Source: Clostridia bacterium
GTDB lineage: Bacteria; Bacillota; Clostridia; Christensenellales; Aristaeellaceae
Direction: 5' to 3'
NCBI GenBank assembly: GCA_017471125.1
Contig: JAFUWR010000341.1
Span: 1-13,603, forward strand
DNA length: 13,603 nucleotides
Shown: positions 8,102 to 13,215 of the stretch, one piece after another
Position numbering within the stretch: the stretch's first letter is position 1
How the letters are laid out: each line of letters starts with the position of its first letter
Position numbers and translations under genes: made by a program
Notes under the pieces: generated by a model
The model's input: only the letters and a program-made list of their open reading frames with translations
The model's database searches: none
Told to the model about the DNA's origin: nothing

Positions 8102-8130
8102 TTGACATATGAGTGGTGAGGCGCTATAAT
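8102..8130 (+). promoter_or_regulatory. Perfect consensus sigma-A promoter of the peroxide-response operon
   Basis: TTGACA (8102-8107), a 17-bp spacer and TATAAT (8125-8130): both hexamers and spacing are exactly consensus. Such a strong promoter usually needs a repressor; the OhrR gene at the end of this operon and the operator-like site just downstream fit that. Confidence 0.92.
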
Positions 8131-8138
8131 TGATTTAG

Positions 8139-8153
8139 TACAATTGAATTGAC
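8139..8153 (+). promoter_or_regulatory. OhrR-type operator
   Basis: TACAATTGAATTGAC closely matches the Bacillus OhrR operator TACAATT-N-AATTGTA (12 of 14 defined positions). It contains the perfect inverted repeat CAATT-G-AATTG. It covers roughly +2 to +17 from the predicted transcription start, where a bound repressor would block initiation. A weaker similar half (TATAATTGATTTAGT) overlaps the -10. Autoregulation by the operon's own OhrR is inferred. Confidence 0.7.
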
Positions 8154-8164
8154 ATTAATTAATC

Positions 8165-8170
8165 AGGAGG
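8165..8170 (+). promoter_or_regulatory. Strong ribosome binding site of the GPx gene
   Basis: AGGAGG 7 nt before ATG 8178. An earlier out-of-frame ATG (8173) reads only ATG-ACA-TGA and is not the start. Confidence 0.85.
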
Positions 8171-8177
8171 CAATGAC

Positions 8178-8720
8178 ATGAGCATCTATGATTTCACCAT
8201 CAAGGCCCAGGACGGCAGCGAGATCTCCATGGAGCAGTACAAGGGCAAGGTGCTGCTGATCGTCAACACGGCCACCGGCTGCGGCTTCACCCCCCAGTAC
8301 ACCCCCCTGCAGGAGCTGTACGAGGCGCACCACAACGACGGCCTCGAGATCCTGGACTTCCCCTGCAACCAGTTCGCGAACCAGGCCCCCGGCACCGACG
8401 AGGAGATCCACACCTTCTGCACCGGCCGCTTCGGCATCACCTTCCCGCAGTTCGCGAAGATCGACGTCAACGGCGAAAACGCCACCCCCCTGTACAAGTA
8501 CCTGACCGGCAGCACCAAGTTCGGCGGCTTCGGCATCGGCCCGATGAGCCTGGTCCTCAAGCCCATCGTCAAGAAGATGGACCCCGACTACAAGAACAAC
8601 GGCAACATCAAGTGGAATTTCACCAAGTTCCTCATCAATCGCGAGGGCGAGATCGTCGGCCGCTTCGAGCCCACCGAGGACATGAAGAACGTGACCAAGC
8701 AGGTGGAGGCGATCCTGTGA
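8178..8720 (+). CDS. Glutathione peroxidase-family (likely thioredoxin-dependent) peroxidase
   Basis: A 180-residue cytoplasmic GPx-family enzyme that reduces hydroperoxides. The peroxidatic residue is Cys35 in NTATGCGFTPQY, with no selenocysteine. The DFPCNQF motif (60-66) brings the active-site Gln, and KWNFTKFL brings the catalytic Trp/Asn. Cys81 in HTFCTGRFG sits where the resolving Cys of thioredoxin-using GPx enzymes lies, so thioredoxin rather than glutathione is the likely reductant (inferred). Length is normal for bacterial members, with a slightly long stretch after residue 110. First gene of a four-gene operon; its TGA overlaps the next ATG by one base (TGATG). Expected to be induced by organic peroxide through the OhrR site upstream. 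Confidence 0.93.
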   Translation: MSIYDFTIKAQDGSEISMEQYKGKVLLIVNTATGCGFTPQYTPLQELYEAHHNDGLEILDFPCNQFANQAPGTDEEIHTFCTGRFGITFPQFAKIDVNGENATPLYKYLTGSTKFGGFGIGPMSLVLKPIVKKMDPDYKNNGNIKWNFTKFLINREGEIVGRFEPTEDMKNVTKQVEAIL

Positions 8721-8983
8721 TGCGGTACGATTATCCGACCGAGATGGTTTGCAGCCAGCTCATCAGCTTCGACCTGAACGACGATGTGGTGACCAACATC
8801 GAGTTCATGGGCGGCTGCAACGGCAACCTCAAGGCCATCTCCAAGCTGGTGGACGGCTGGACGGTGGACAAGATCGAGGAATACCTGAAGGGCAACCTGT
8901 GTGGCCGCCGGCCCACGTCCTGCGCGGATCAGCTGGCGCGAGCCGTGCGCAAGGCCTACGACGAATCGAAAGCGAGCGCGTGA
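8720..8983 (+). CDS. TSCPD-domain small four-cysteine protein
   Basis: An 87-residue protein of the small TSCPD family (the TIGR03905-like type, known to me as uncharacterised). Visible marks are an N-terminal YPTEMVCSQLISF, then FMGGCNGNLKAISKLVDG, then CGRRPTSCADQLARA. The four Cys are 11, 33, 61 and 68, a pattern that could bind metal or iron-sulfur, although this is not established. The signature normally reads TSCPDQLA; here Ala replaces Pro69. Related TSCPD domains occur at the C-terminus of class II ribonucleotide reductases. The start ATG overlaps the GPx stop by one base and the next gene starts 1 nt after its TGA, so it is translationally coupled within the peroxide-response operon. 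Confidence 0.9.
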   Translation: MRYDYPTEMVCSQLISFDLNDDVVTNIEFMGGCNGNLKAISKLVDGWTVDKIEEYLKGNLCGRRPTSCADQLARAVRKAYDESKASA

Positions 8984-8984
8984 T

Positions 8985-9389
8985 ATGAGCATCGAAGTGC
9001 GTTATTACAGCCGCGGCAGCAACACCCGGCGCCTGGCCGAGGCCGTGGCGAAGGAACTGGGCGTCAGCGCCGTGAGCGTTGAGCAGCCCATGAACGGCCG
9101 CGCGGACGTGGTGTTCCTGTGCGCCAGCGTCTACGCCGGCGGACCGGACAAGGCCGTCACGACCTTCGTCCGGCAGAACGCCCGGGACATCGGCAGGCTG
9201 GTGGTGCTGTCCACCTCCGCCTCCGGCAAGTCCACCCACGCCAAATTGAAGGCCGCCGCCGAGGACATGGGCGTGACCGTGTCCGACGCCTACTTCCAGT
9301 GCCCCGGCGCGTTCATGGTGCTCCATCGCGGCCGCCCCAACGCCGAGGACTGCGCCCGGGCCGCGGGATTCGCCAAGGCGCAGTTGTAA
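8985..9389 (+). CDS. Small flavodoxin-like protein
   Basis: A 134-residue protein with a flavodoxin-type start: strand IEVRYYS, then an FMN phosphate-loop-like SRGSNTRRLAEAVA (9-22), then VVFLCASVYAGGPDKAVTTF (42-61) and RLVVLSTSAS (71-80). That is the alternating alpha/beta order of short flavodoxins. The loop is SRGSNT rather than the usual (S/T)xTGNT, so FMN binding is likely but not certain. ATG 8985 is used because it lies 1 nt after the upstream TGA; the frame's earlier start would lie inside the TSCPD gene. As an electron carrier it could serve the peroxidase or repair reactions (inferred from the operon). Confidence 0.85.
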   Translation: MSIEVRYYSRGSNTRRLAEAVAKELGVSAVSVEQPMNGRADVVFLCASVYAGGPDKAVTTFVRQNARDIGRLVVLSTSASGKSTHAKLKAAAEDMGVTVSDAYFQCPGAFMVLHRGRPNAEDCARAAGFAKAQL

Positions 9390-9394
9390 ACAAG

Positions 9395-9835
9395 ATGGAA
9401 CAAAAGGATTTCGACGTATTGAAGCTGGACAACCAGCTCTGCTTCCCGCTCTACGCCTGCGCGCGGGAGATCGTCAAGAAGTACAAACCCTTCCTGGACG
9501 CGATCGACCTGACCTACACCCAGTACATCACCATGATGGTGCTCTGGGAGCACAGGCGCATCACGTCCAAGGCCCTGGGCGAGAAGCTCTACCTGGACTC
9601 CGGCACCCTGACTCCGGTGCTCAAGAAATTAGAGGAAAAGGGACTGGTCACCCGCGCCCGGGACCCCATGGACGAGCGCAACCTGGTCGTGGCCCTCACC
9701 GACGCGGGCGAGGCCCTCAAGACCCCCGCCGCCCGGGTTCCCCGGCAGATGGCCGGGTGCATCTCCCTGGAGCCCGCCGAGGCCCAGACCCTCTATCTCC
9801 TCCTCCATAAGCTCCTCTCCGCGACAAACGCCTGA
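9395..9835 (+). CDS. ohrR: OhrR organic-peroxide-sensing MarR-family repressor
   Basis: A 146-residue protein highly similar to Bacillus OhrR (147 residues). Peroxide-sensing Cys16 lies in LKLDNQLCFPLY. The sensing tyrosines are present in KKYKPFLDAIDLTYTQY. The winged helix has SKALGEKLYLDSGTLTPVLKKLE (58-80) and wing RARDPMDERNLVVAL. OhrR represses peroxide-resistance genes until organic peroxide oxidises the Cys. Two further Cys, 22 and 122, are not in the one-Cys Bacillus protein; Cys122 lies about where two-Cys OhrR proteins carry their second Cys. Last gene of the GPx operon, starting 5 nt after the flavodoxin stop with no clear ribosome site, so probably coupled. The expected Ohr partner is absent from this window. 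Confidence 0.95.
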   Translation: MEQKDFDVLKLDNQLCFPLYACAREIVKKYKPFLDAIDLTYTQYITMMVLWEHRRITSKALGEKLYLDSGTLTPVLKKLEEKGLVTRARDPMDERNLVVALTDAGEALKTPAARVPRQMAGCISLEPAEAQTLYLLLHKLLSATNA

Positions 9836-9858
9836 GACTTTCGTCCCGGGCGTTTTTT
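9826..9858 (+). terminator. Intrinsic terminator overlapping the ohrR stop
   Basis: AAACGCC (9826-9832) pairs with GGCGTTT (9849-9855) across a 16-nt inner region that may pair partly. Six T run from 9853 to 9858. The left arm lies in the last codons of ohrR, so the stem forms partly from coding sequence. Confidence 0.8.
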
Positions 9859-9863
9859 CGGCC

Positions 9864-9892
9864 TTGATTTCTCCTTGGCGCGCATTTATAAT
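9864..9892 (+). promoter_or_regulatory. Promoter of the LysR-family gene
   Basis: TTGATT (9864-9869), a 17-bp spacer, TATAAT (9887-9892). It lies just after the ohrR terminator and about 38 bp before the GTG start at 9931. Confidence 0.75.
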
Positions 9893-9915
9893 AGTATTTA
9901 TCACGATATGGAATG

Positions 9916-9923
9916 AAAGGGGG
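9916..9923 (+). promoter_or_regulatory. Ribosome binding site deciding the GTG start of the LysR gene
   Basis: AAAGGGGG 7 nt before GTG 9931. An in-frame ATG at 9913 overlaps this site and has no good site of its own. Confidence 0.7.
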
Positions 9924-9930
9924 ACGCGCC

Positions 9931-10809
9931 GTGAACACGAGCCAGGTGGAGTGCTTCGTGCGCGTCGCGGAGACGCTGAACTTCCAGCAGGCCGCGGAGA
10001 CGCTGCACATCTCCCAGCCCTCGGTGAGCAAGCAGATCGCCGCCCTGGAGGACGAGCTGGGGGCGCGGCTGTTCGTGCGCACCACGCGCACGGTATCGCT
10101 GACGGACGCGGGCGAGCTGTTCCTGACCGACGCCCGGAGCCTGCTTAAGACCACCTACCACGCCCGGCAGGTGATCGCCGAGAGTCGGCAGGACGCGAGG
10201 AACGTGCTGCGCATCGGCTATACGGACACCAACGAGCTGCCGGGCATCGTGGAGGCGCTCGGGCGGCTGCGGGAGGCCCAGCCCGCCTTCCACCCCATGC
10301 TGGCCCAGGATTCCTGGGACGCCAACCTGACGGCGCTCCAGCACGGGCAAATAGACCTGTGCTTCGCGTTCCAGGACAACAAGCAGCACGGCAAGCTCAA
10401 ATTCCTGCCGCTGACGGCGCACCGCTTCCGCTGCGTGCTGCCCGCGACGCACCCGCTGGCCGGGGCGGGGGCCGTATCCTACGCGCAGTTGGAGGCGGAG
10501 CCGCAGGTGGTGTGCGTGCCGATGCCGCTGCGCACGCGCTATTACAGCGGGGAGAACGCCGAGGCCATCCCCAGGGGCGGATCGCAGAGGGTCGTGCTCT
10601 GCGGCAACGCCTCGGAGGCCTACGCGCTGGTGCTGGCGGGGTTTGGCTACTGCCTGCTGCCGGAGCACCTGATCGTGCCGCATCCAGACCTGCGCGTATT
10701 GCGCTGGGACCGCACGTCCGAGATGGTCCACGGCGTGTTCTACGCCGACAAGCCCCAGTCCCCGCTGCTAAAGCGGTTTTTGAAGCTGCTGGCGGAGGCC
10801 GCGGCGTGA
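9931..10809 (+). CDS. LysR-family transcriptional regulator
   Basis: A 292-residue LysR-type regulator of normal length. The N-terminal winged helix-turn-helix is typical: VECFVRVAETLNFQQAAE followed by LHISQPSVSKQIAALEDELG (about 25-44) and LFVRTTRTVSLTDAGE. A linker helix follows, then a two-lobe effector domain starting at NVLRIGYTDTNELPG. The target and effector are unknown. Start GTG 9931 is set by the ribosome site. It is convergent with the reductase gene of the RiPP cassette with only 2 bp between stops, so no classical divergent LysR target is visible; its neighbours do not identify its regulon. Confidence 0.92.
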   Translation: MNTSQVECFVRVAETLNFQQAAETLHISQPSVSKQIAALEDELGARLFVRTTRTVSLTDAGELFLTDARSLLKTTYHARQVIAESRQDARNVLRIGYTDTNELPGIVEALGRLREAQPAFHPMLAQDSWDANLTALQHGQIDLCFAFQDNKQHGKLKFLPLTAHRFRCVLPATHPLAGAGAVSYAQLEAEPQVVCVPMPLRTRYYSGENAEAIPRGGSQRVVLCGNASEAYALVLAGFGYCLLPEHLIVPHPDLRVLRWDRTSEMVHGVFYADKPQSPLLKRFLKLLAEAAA

Positions 10810-10811
10810 GG

Positions 10812-11765
10812 TCATTCCCCCATCGTCACGACGATCTTGCCGTTCACCCGCCCCGAATCCAGCGCGATGCAGGCCTCCCGGATGTCCCGGAAGTCGAACC
10901 GTGCGCCGTACCGGGGCGTGATCTCATACGCGCTCAGGAAATCGAAGATCGCGTCCATGACCGCCTGGGTGGGGTAGTTGCTGAAAAAGCCGGTCAGATA
11001 GACCCCGTTGGGGATGTCCTTGATGGGGTCGAAGCCGTTCAGGGCGAACACGCCGCCCAGTATGCCCGTCTGGCAGACGATGCCGCCTTTGTCCACGGCG
11101 GTGAGCGTGTCCTTCAAAGAGCGCGGCCCCACCAGGTCCAGCGCCTTGGTGACGCCGTGGACCCGGCCCGTGAGCCTGCCGTCGTCCAGCAGGGCCTCGT
11201 CTGCGTCGGAGAGCAGCGGCAGCTTGGCCTCCCGGTGGGTGGTGGCCGTCACGCGGCAGCCCAGCGCCTTGGCGATCTGCATCGCCGCGTAGCCCAGGGC
11301 GCAGGTCGCCCCGCGGATGAGCAGCGCGTCGTTGGCCTTCAATTGCAGGCACTCGAACAGGCTGCCCCAGGCCGTGAACCAGGTCTCCGGCACGGCGGCC
11401 AGCGCGTCCCAGGGCAGGTCGGACCTCACCGCGAAAACGTGGTGGGCGGGCAGCAGCGCGTATTCGGCGTAGCTGCCATCGAAGGAGCGCCCCATGCCGC
11501 CCATCAGCGCCACCACCCGCTGGCCCTTCTTGAAGGGGCTGTCGGACGGGTCGGCGATCTCGCCCACGCACTCGATGCCGGGGACGACCGGCTTTCGGAT
11601 GTAGTCCGCCTCGATCTCGCCCAGGCGCAGGAGCTGCTCCGAGTGGTTCATGCCGAACCCCATCACCTTCACCAGCACCCAGCCGGGGCGGGGACGGGGC
11701 ACGGGCACATCGGTCAATCCCACCCGCTCGGCGGGCGTGATGCCGCGGATCAGCGCCGCTTTCAT
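10812..11765 (-). CDS. Zinc-independent medium-chain reductase (quinone oxidoreductase-like), last gene of the RiPP cassette
   Basis: A 317-residue MDR-superfamily protein. The GroES-like N-terminal domain has VPRPRPGWVLVKVMGFGMNHSE (22-43) and VVPGIECVGEI (60-70). The NAD(P)-binding Rossmann part has LLIRGATCALGYAAMQIAKALG (148-169). It lacks the catalytic Cys/His zinc ligands and structural-zinc Cys cluster of alcohol dehydrogenases, as in quinone oxidoreductase-like members. These enzymes use NAD(P)H to reduce quinones, enones or double bonds. ATG 11765 overlaps the stop of the maturase gene by 4 nt (ATGA), so the two are translationally coupled. A role in modifying the peptide, for example reducing a dehydrogenated residue, is possible but inferred; an unrelated stress-type reductase is the alternative. 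Confidence 0.9.
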   Translation of the reverse strand: MKAALIRGITPAERVGLTDVPVPRPRPGWVLVKVMGFGMNHSEQLLRLGEIEADYIRKPVVPGIECVGEIADPSDSPFKKGQRVVALMGGMGRSFDGSYAEYALLPAHHVFAVRSDLPWDALAAVPETWFTAWGSLFECLQLKANDALLIRGATCALGYAAMQIAKALGCRVTATTHREAKLPLLSDADEALLDDGRLTGRVHGVTKALDLVGPRSLKDTLTAVDKGGIVCQTGILGGVFALNGFDPIKDIPNGVYLTGFFSNYPTQAVMDAIFDFLSAYEITPRYGARFDFRDIREACIALDSGRVNGKIVVTMGE

Positions 11766-12793
11766 ATCTGCATGACCTCCTTCCAGCACTCCGGGTCGGG
11801 CGCATACATACTGCCGTGATAGCCTGCCGCCACCGCGGGACAGCCCCGGCAGAAGCGCAGCAGCTCGCACCTCGCGCACTTCTCAAACTTCTCATACTGG
11901 CGGTAGGCGTCCAGCCGTGGCCCGGTGAACAGGTCGTACAGGTCGTCGGTCAGGGCGCTGCCCACCCTGCTCTCCATGCGGCGACAGGCGTATACCGCGC
12001 CGTCGGGGAGGATGGTCAGGTGGCAGTTGCCGCAGTTGCAGCCGCCGTAGACGATCCCGTCGTCGGGAAAGGCCTTGGGGTCGAAGTCCCCGATCTCGTA
12101 GCGGTACAGCGTCCACAGGTGATCCTTAAGATTAAACGTCGTCCCGCAGCCCTTGTGTTCCTGAAACTTTTTCCAGCAGCCGTCCAGCACCGCCCGGTAT
12201 TCCTCCGGGGAACAGCAGGCGTCCCGGTCGTCGGGGCCGGGGCAGTAGCGGGCGAAGGCGAAGATGTCGGCATGATGCGCCGCCACCTCGTCCACCAGCG
12301 CGGGCAGCTCCCGATGGTTCCACCGGCTCACCGTCGCCATGATCGCCACGTCGATGCCCGCGCCGCGCAGGATGGGGATCGCCGCCATCGTGGCGTCGTA
12401 GGAGCCGGGCTGCCGGATGCGGTCGTGGGTCTCGCGCAGGCCGTCCAGCGAGAGCTGGTACTTGCGGCAGCCGCATGCCTTCATCCTGCGGGCGGCCTCC
12501 GGCGTGACGTGAAAGGGATTGCCCATCAGCGCGAAGGGGATGTCCGCCTCGCGCAGCAGCTCCAGCAGCGTCCAGAAGTCCGGGTGCAGTATGGGGTCGC
12601 CGCCGGTGACGTACAGGTACGGCGCGCGACGGGCCTTGCGGCAGAAGGTCTGGCAGTTCTCGATCACCGTCCGCATGTCCGGGACGGACATCTCCCGGAA
12701 TTTGGCATGACTGCCCAGCGCGTAGATGTAACAGTGCTTGCAGCGCTGGTCGCAGGCCTCGGTGATGTGCCATTGAAAGGCAAAATACTCCAT
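11762..12793 (-). CDS. Radical SAM/SPASM peptide maturase, ACGX system
   Basis: A 343-residue enzyme. The radical SAM cluster motif CxxxCxxC is ACDQRCKHCY (Cys14, 18, 21) near the N-terminus, followed by YVTGGDPILHPDF (the GGDP/E element). The C-terminal SPASM domain carries Cys252, 254, 257, 270, 306, 309, 315, 318 and 336, enough for two auxiliary iron-sulfur clusters. Radical SAM/SPASM proteins encoded beside ACGX-repeat peptides form a named family, and the peptide gene just upstream is such a peptide, so this is its likely maturase. The reaction (thioether, carbon-carbon or other crosslink, epimerisation) is not known to me. ATG 12793 has AGGAG 6 nt upstream; the longer frame would start inside the peptide gene. 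It overlaps the reductase gene by 4 nt. Confidence 0.93.
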   Translation of the reverse strand: MEYFAFQWHITEACDQRCKHCYIYALGSHAKFREMSVPDMRTVIENCQTFCRKARRAPYLYVTGGDPILHPDFWTLLELLREADIPFALMGNPFHVTPEAARRMKACGCRKYQLSLDGLRETHDRIRQPGSYDATMAAIPILRGAGIDVAIMATVSRWNHRELPALVDEVAAHHADIFAFARYCPGPDDRDACCSPEEYRAVLDGCWKKFQEHKGCGTTFNLKDHLWTLYRYEIGDFDPKAFPDDGIVYGGCNCGNCHLTILPDGAVYACRRMESRVGSALTDDLYDLFTGPRLDAYRQYEKFEKCARCELLRFCRGCPAVAAGYHGSMYAPDPECWKEVMQI

Positions 12794-12810
12794 GATGCGC
12801 TCCTGTGCCG

Positions 12811-12846
12811 AGCCACCCCTGCAAACGGCGGTCTGCAGGGGTGGTT
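12811..12846 (-). promoter_or_regulatory. Intercistronic hairpin between precursor and maturase
   Basis: A 13-bp arm pair (11 perfect base pairs from the loop, then one G-T and one A-T) around a 10-nt loop. Arms are 12811-12823 and 12834-12846, with core CCACCCCTGCA/TGCAGGGGTGG. No T-run follows on the minus strand, so it is not a full terminator. It lies between the peptide stop and the maturase ribosome site. Likely roles are partial termination or protection of the upstream mRNA, giving more precursor than enzyme. A dispersed palindromic element is the alternative. Confidence 0.8.
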
Positions 12847-12861
12847 CTCGTGGGTCGGGTG

Positions 12862-13050
12862 TCACTTGTCGCCGGCGCCGCAGGCGGTGCCGCAGGACGC
12901 GGGCTTCTCGGCGGGCTTGTCGCCCGCGCCGCAGGCCGTGCCGCACGCCGCGGGCTTCTCGGCAGGCTTGTCCCCCGCGCCGCAGGCGGTGCCGCAGGGC
13001 GCGGCATTCGCATGCTCCATACCGCTCATGAACAGGTTCTTCAGGGCCAT
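12862..13050 (-). CDS. ACGX-repeat RiPP precursor peptide
   Basis: A 62-residue peptide. A short N-terminal segment (1-18, MALKNLFMSGMEHANAAP) is followed by two full copies and one short copy of a 17-residue repeat, CGTACGAGDKPAEKPA plus A or S. Cys are at 19/23, 36/40 and 53/57, so each repeat has one CxxxC pair made of two adjacent [A/P/S]CGT-ACGA units. This fits the ACGX-repeat peptides found beside radical SAM/SPASM enzymes, and the maturase is encoded directly downstream. Modification would be expected on Cys or neighbouring residues in each repeat. The last repeat stops after GDK. ATG 13050 is preferred over ATG 13056 because GGAGG lies 7 nt before it. No exporter or leader peptidase is encoded nearby. 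Confidence 0.9.
   Translation of the reverse strand: MALKNLFMSGMEHANAAPCGTACGAGDKPAEKPAACGTACGAGDKPAEKPASCGTACGAGDK
12865..12996 (-). repeat. 51-bp tandem repeats in the precursor gene
   Basis: Two full 51-bp units (12996-12946, 12945-12895) and a 30-bp partial third (12894-12865). Within the conserved peptide unit the copies differ only at third codon positions (ACC/ACG, GCC/GCG, GGC/GGG, CCC/CCT). The one amino-acid change (Ala/Ser) is at the repeat junction. Confidence 0.9.
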
Positions 13051-13056
13051 GGTCAT

Positions 13057-13062
13057 TCCTCC
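13057..13062 (-). promoter_or_regulatory. Ribosome binding site of the precursor gene
   Basis: GGAGGA on the minus strand. It nearly touches the ATG at 13056 but is 7 nt (from GGAGG) before ATG 13050, which decides the start. Confidence 0.8.
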
Positions 13063-13101
13063 ATTCCGTGTGATGATCGCGCGTCGGCGACCGTTCGTCT
13101 C

Positions 13102-13131
13102 ATTCTAACACGGAGCGCCCGCCGTCAGCAA
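13102..13131 (-). promoter_or_regulatory. Promoter of the RiPP cassette
   Basis: TTGCTG (13126-13131), an 18-bp spacer, TAGAAT (13102-13107) with TGT before it, an extended -10. It is the only promoter-like sequence between the upstream terminator and the precursor gene, so precursor, maturase and reductase probably share this transcript. Confidence 0.55.
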
Positions 13132-13177
13132 TTCAGTATTCTCATCAATGATAACAGAATGGAATAAACGGGCGCAT

Positions 13178-13203
13178 AAAAAACCCGGGCCGAAGCCCGG
13201 GCT
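13178..13203 (-). terminator. Intrinsic terminator of the SH3b-protein gene
   Basis: On the minus strand CCCGGGC-TTCG-GCCCGGG, a stable UUCG tetraloop with a 7-bp GC stem extendable by two weaker pairs, followed by TTTTTT. It lies 12 bp after the TGA and insulates the RiPP cassette from upstream transcription. Confidence 0.93.
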
Positions 13204-13215
13204 CAACGATCGCCA

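Noticed and set aside
7293..8108. Minus-strand frame of 271 codons opposite thrH
   Set aside because: Antisense shadow of a clearly recognised HAD enzyme, running through its terminator and promoter.
10359..11819. Plus-strand frame of 486 codons across the LysR end and the reductase
   Set aside because: Spans two well-supported genes in other frames and encodes Arg/Ala/Gly-rich sequence without a domain.
12862..12996. Short-repeat array as CRISPR
   Set aside because: The repeats are directly adjacent 51-bp coding units without spacers and lie in an open frame with a ribosome site.
11816..13108. Plus-strand frame of 430 codons opposite the maturase and peptide genes
   Set aside because: Its SPAPQAVP repeats are only the reverse reading of the Cys repeats of the precursor; the radical SAM/SPASM reading is unmistakable.
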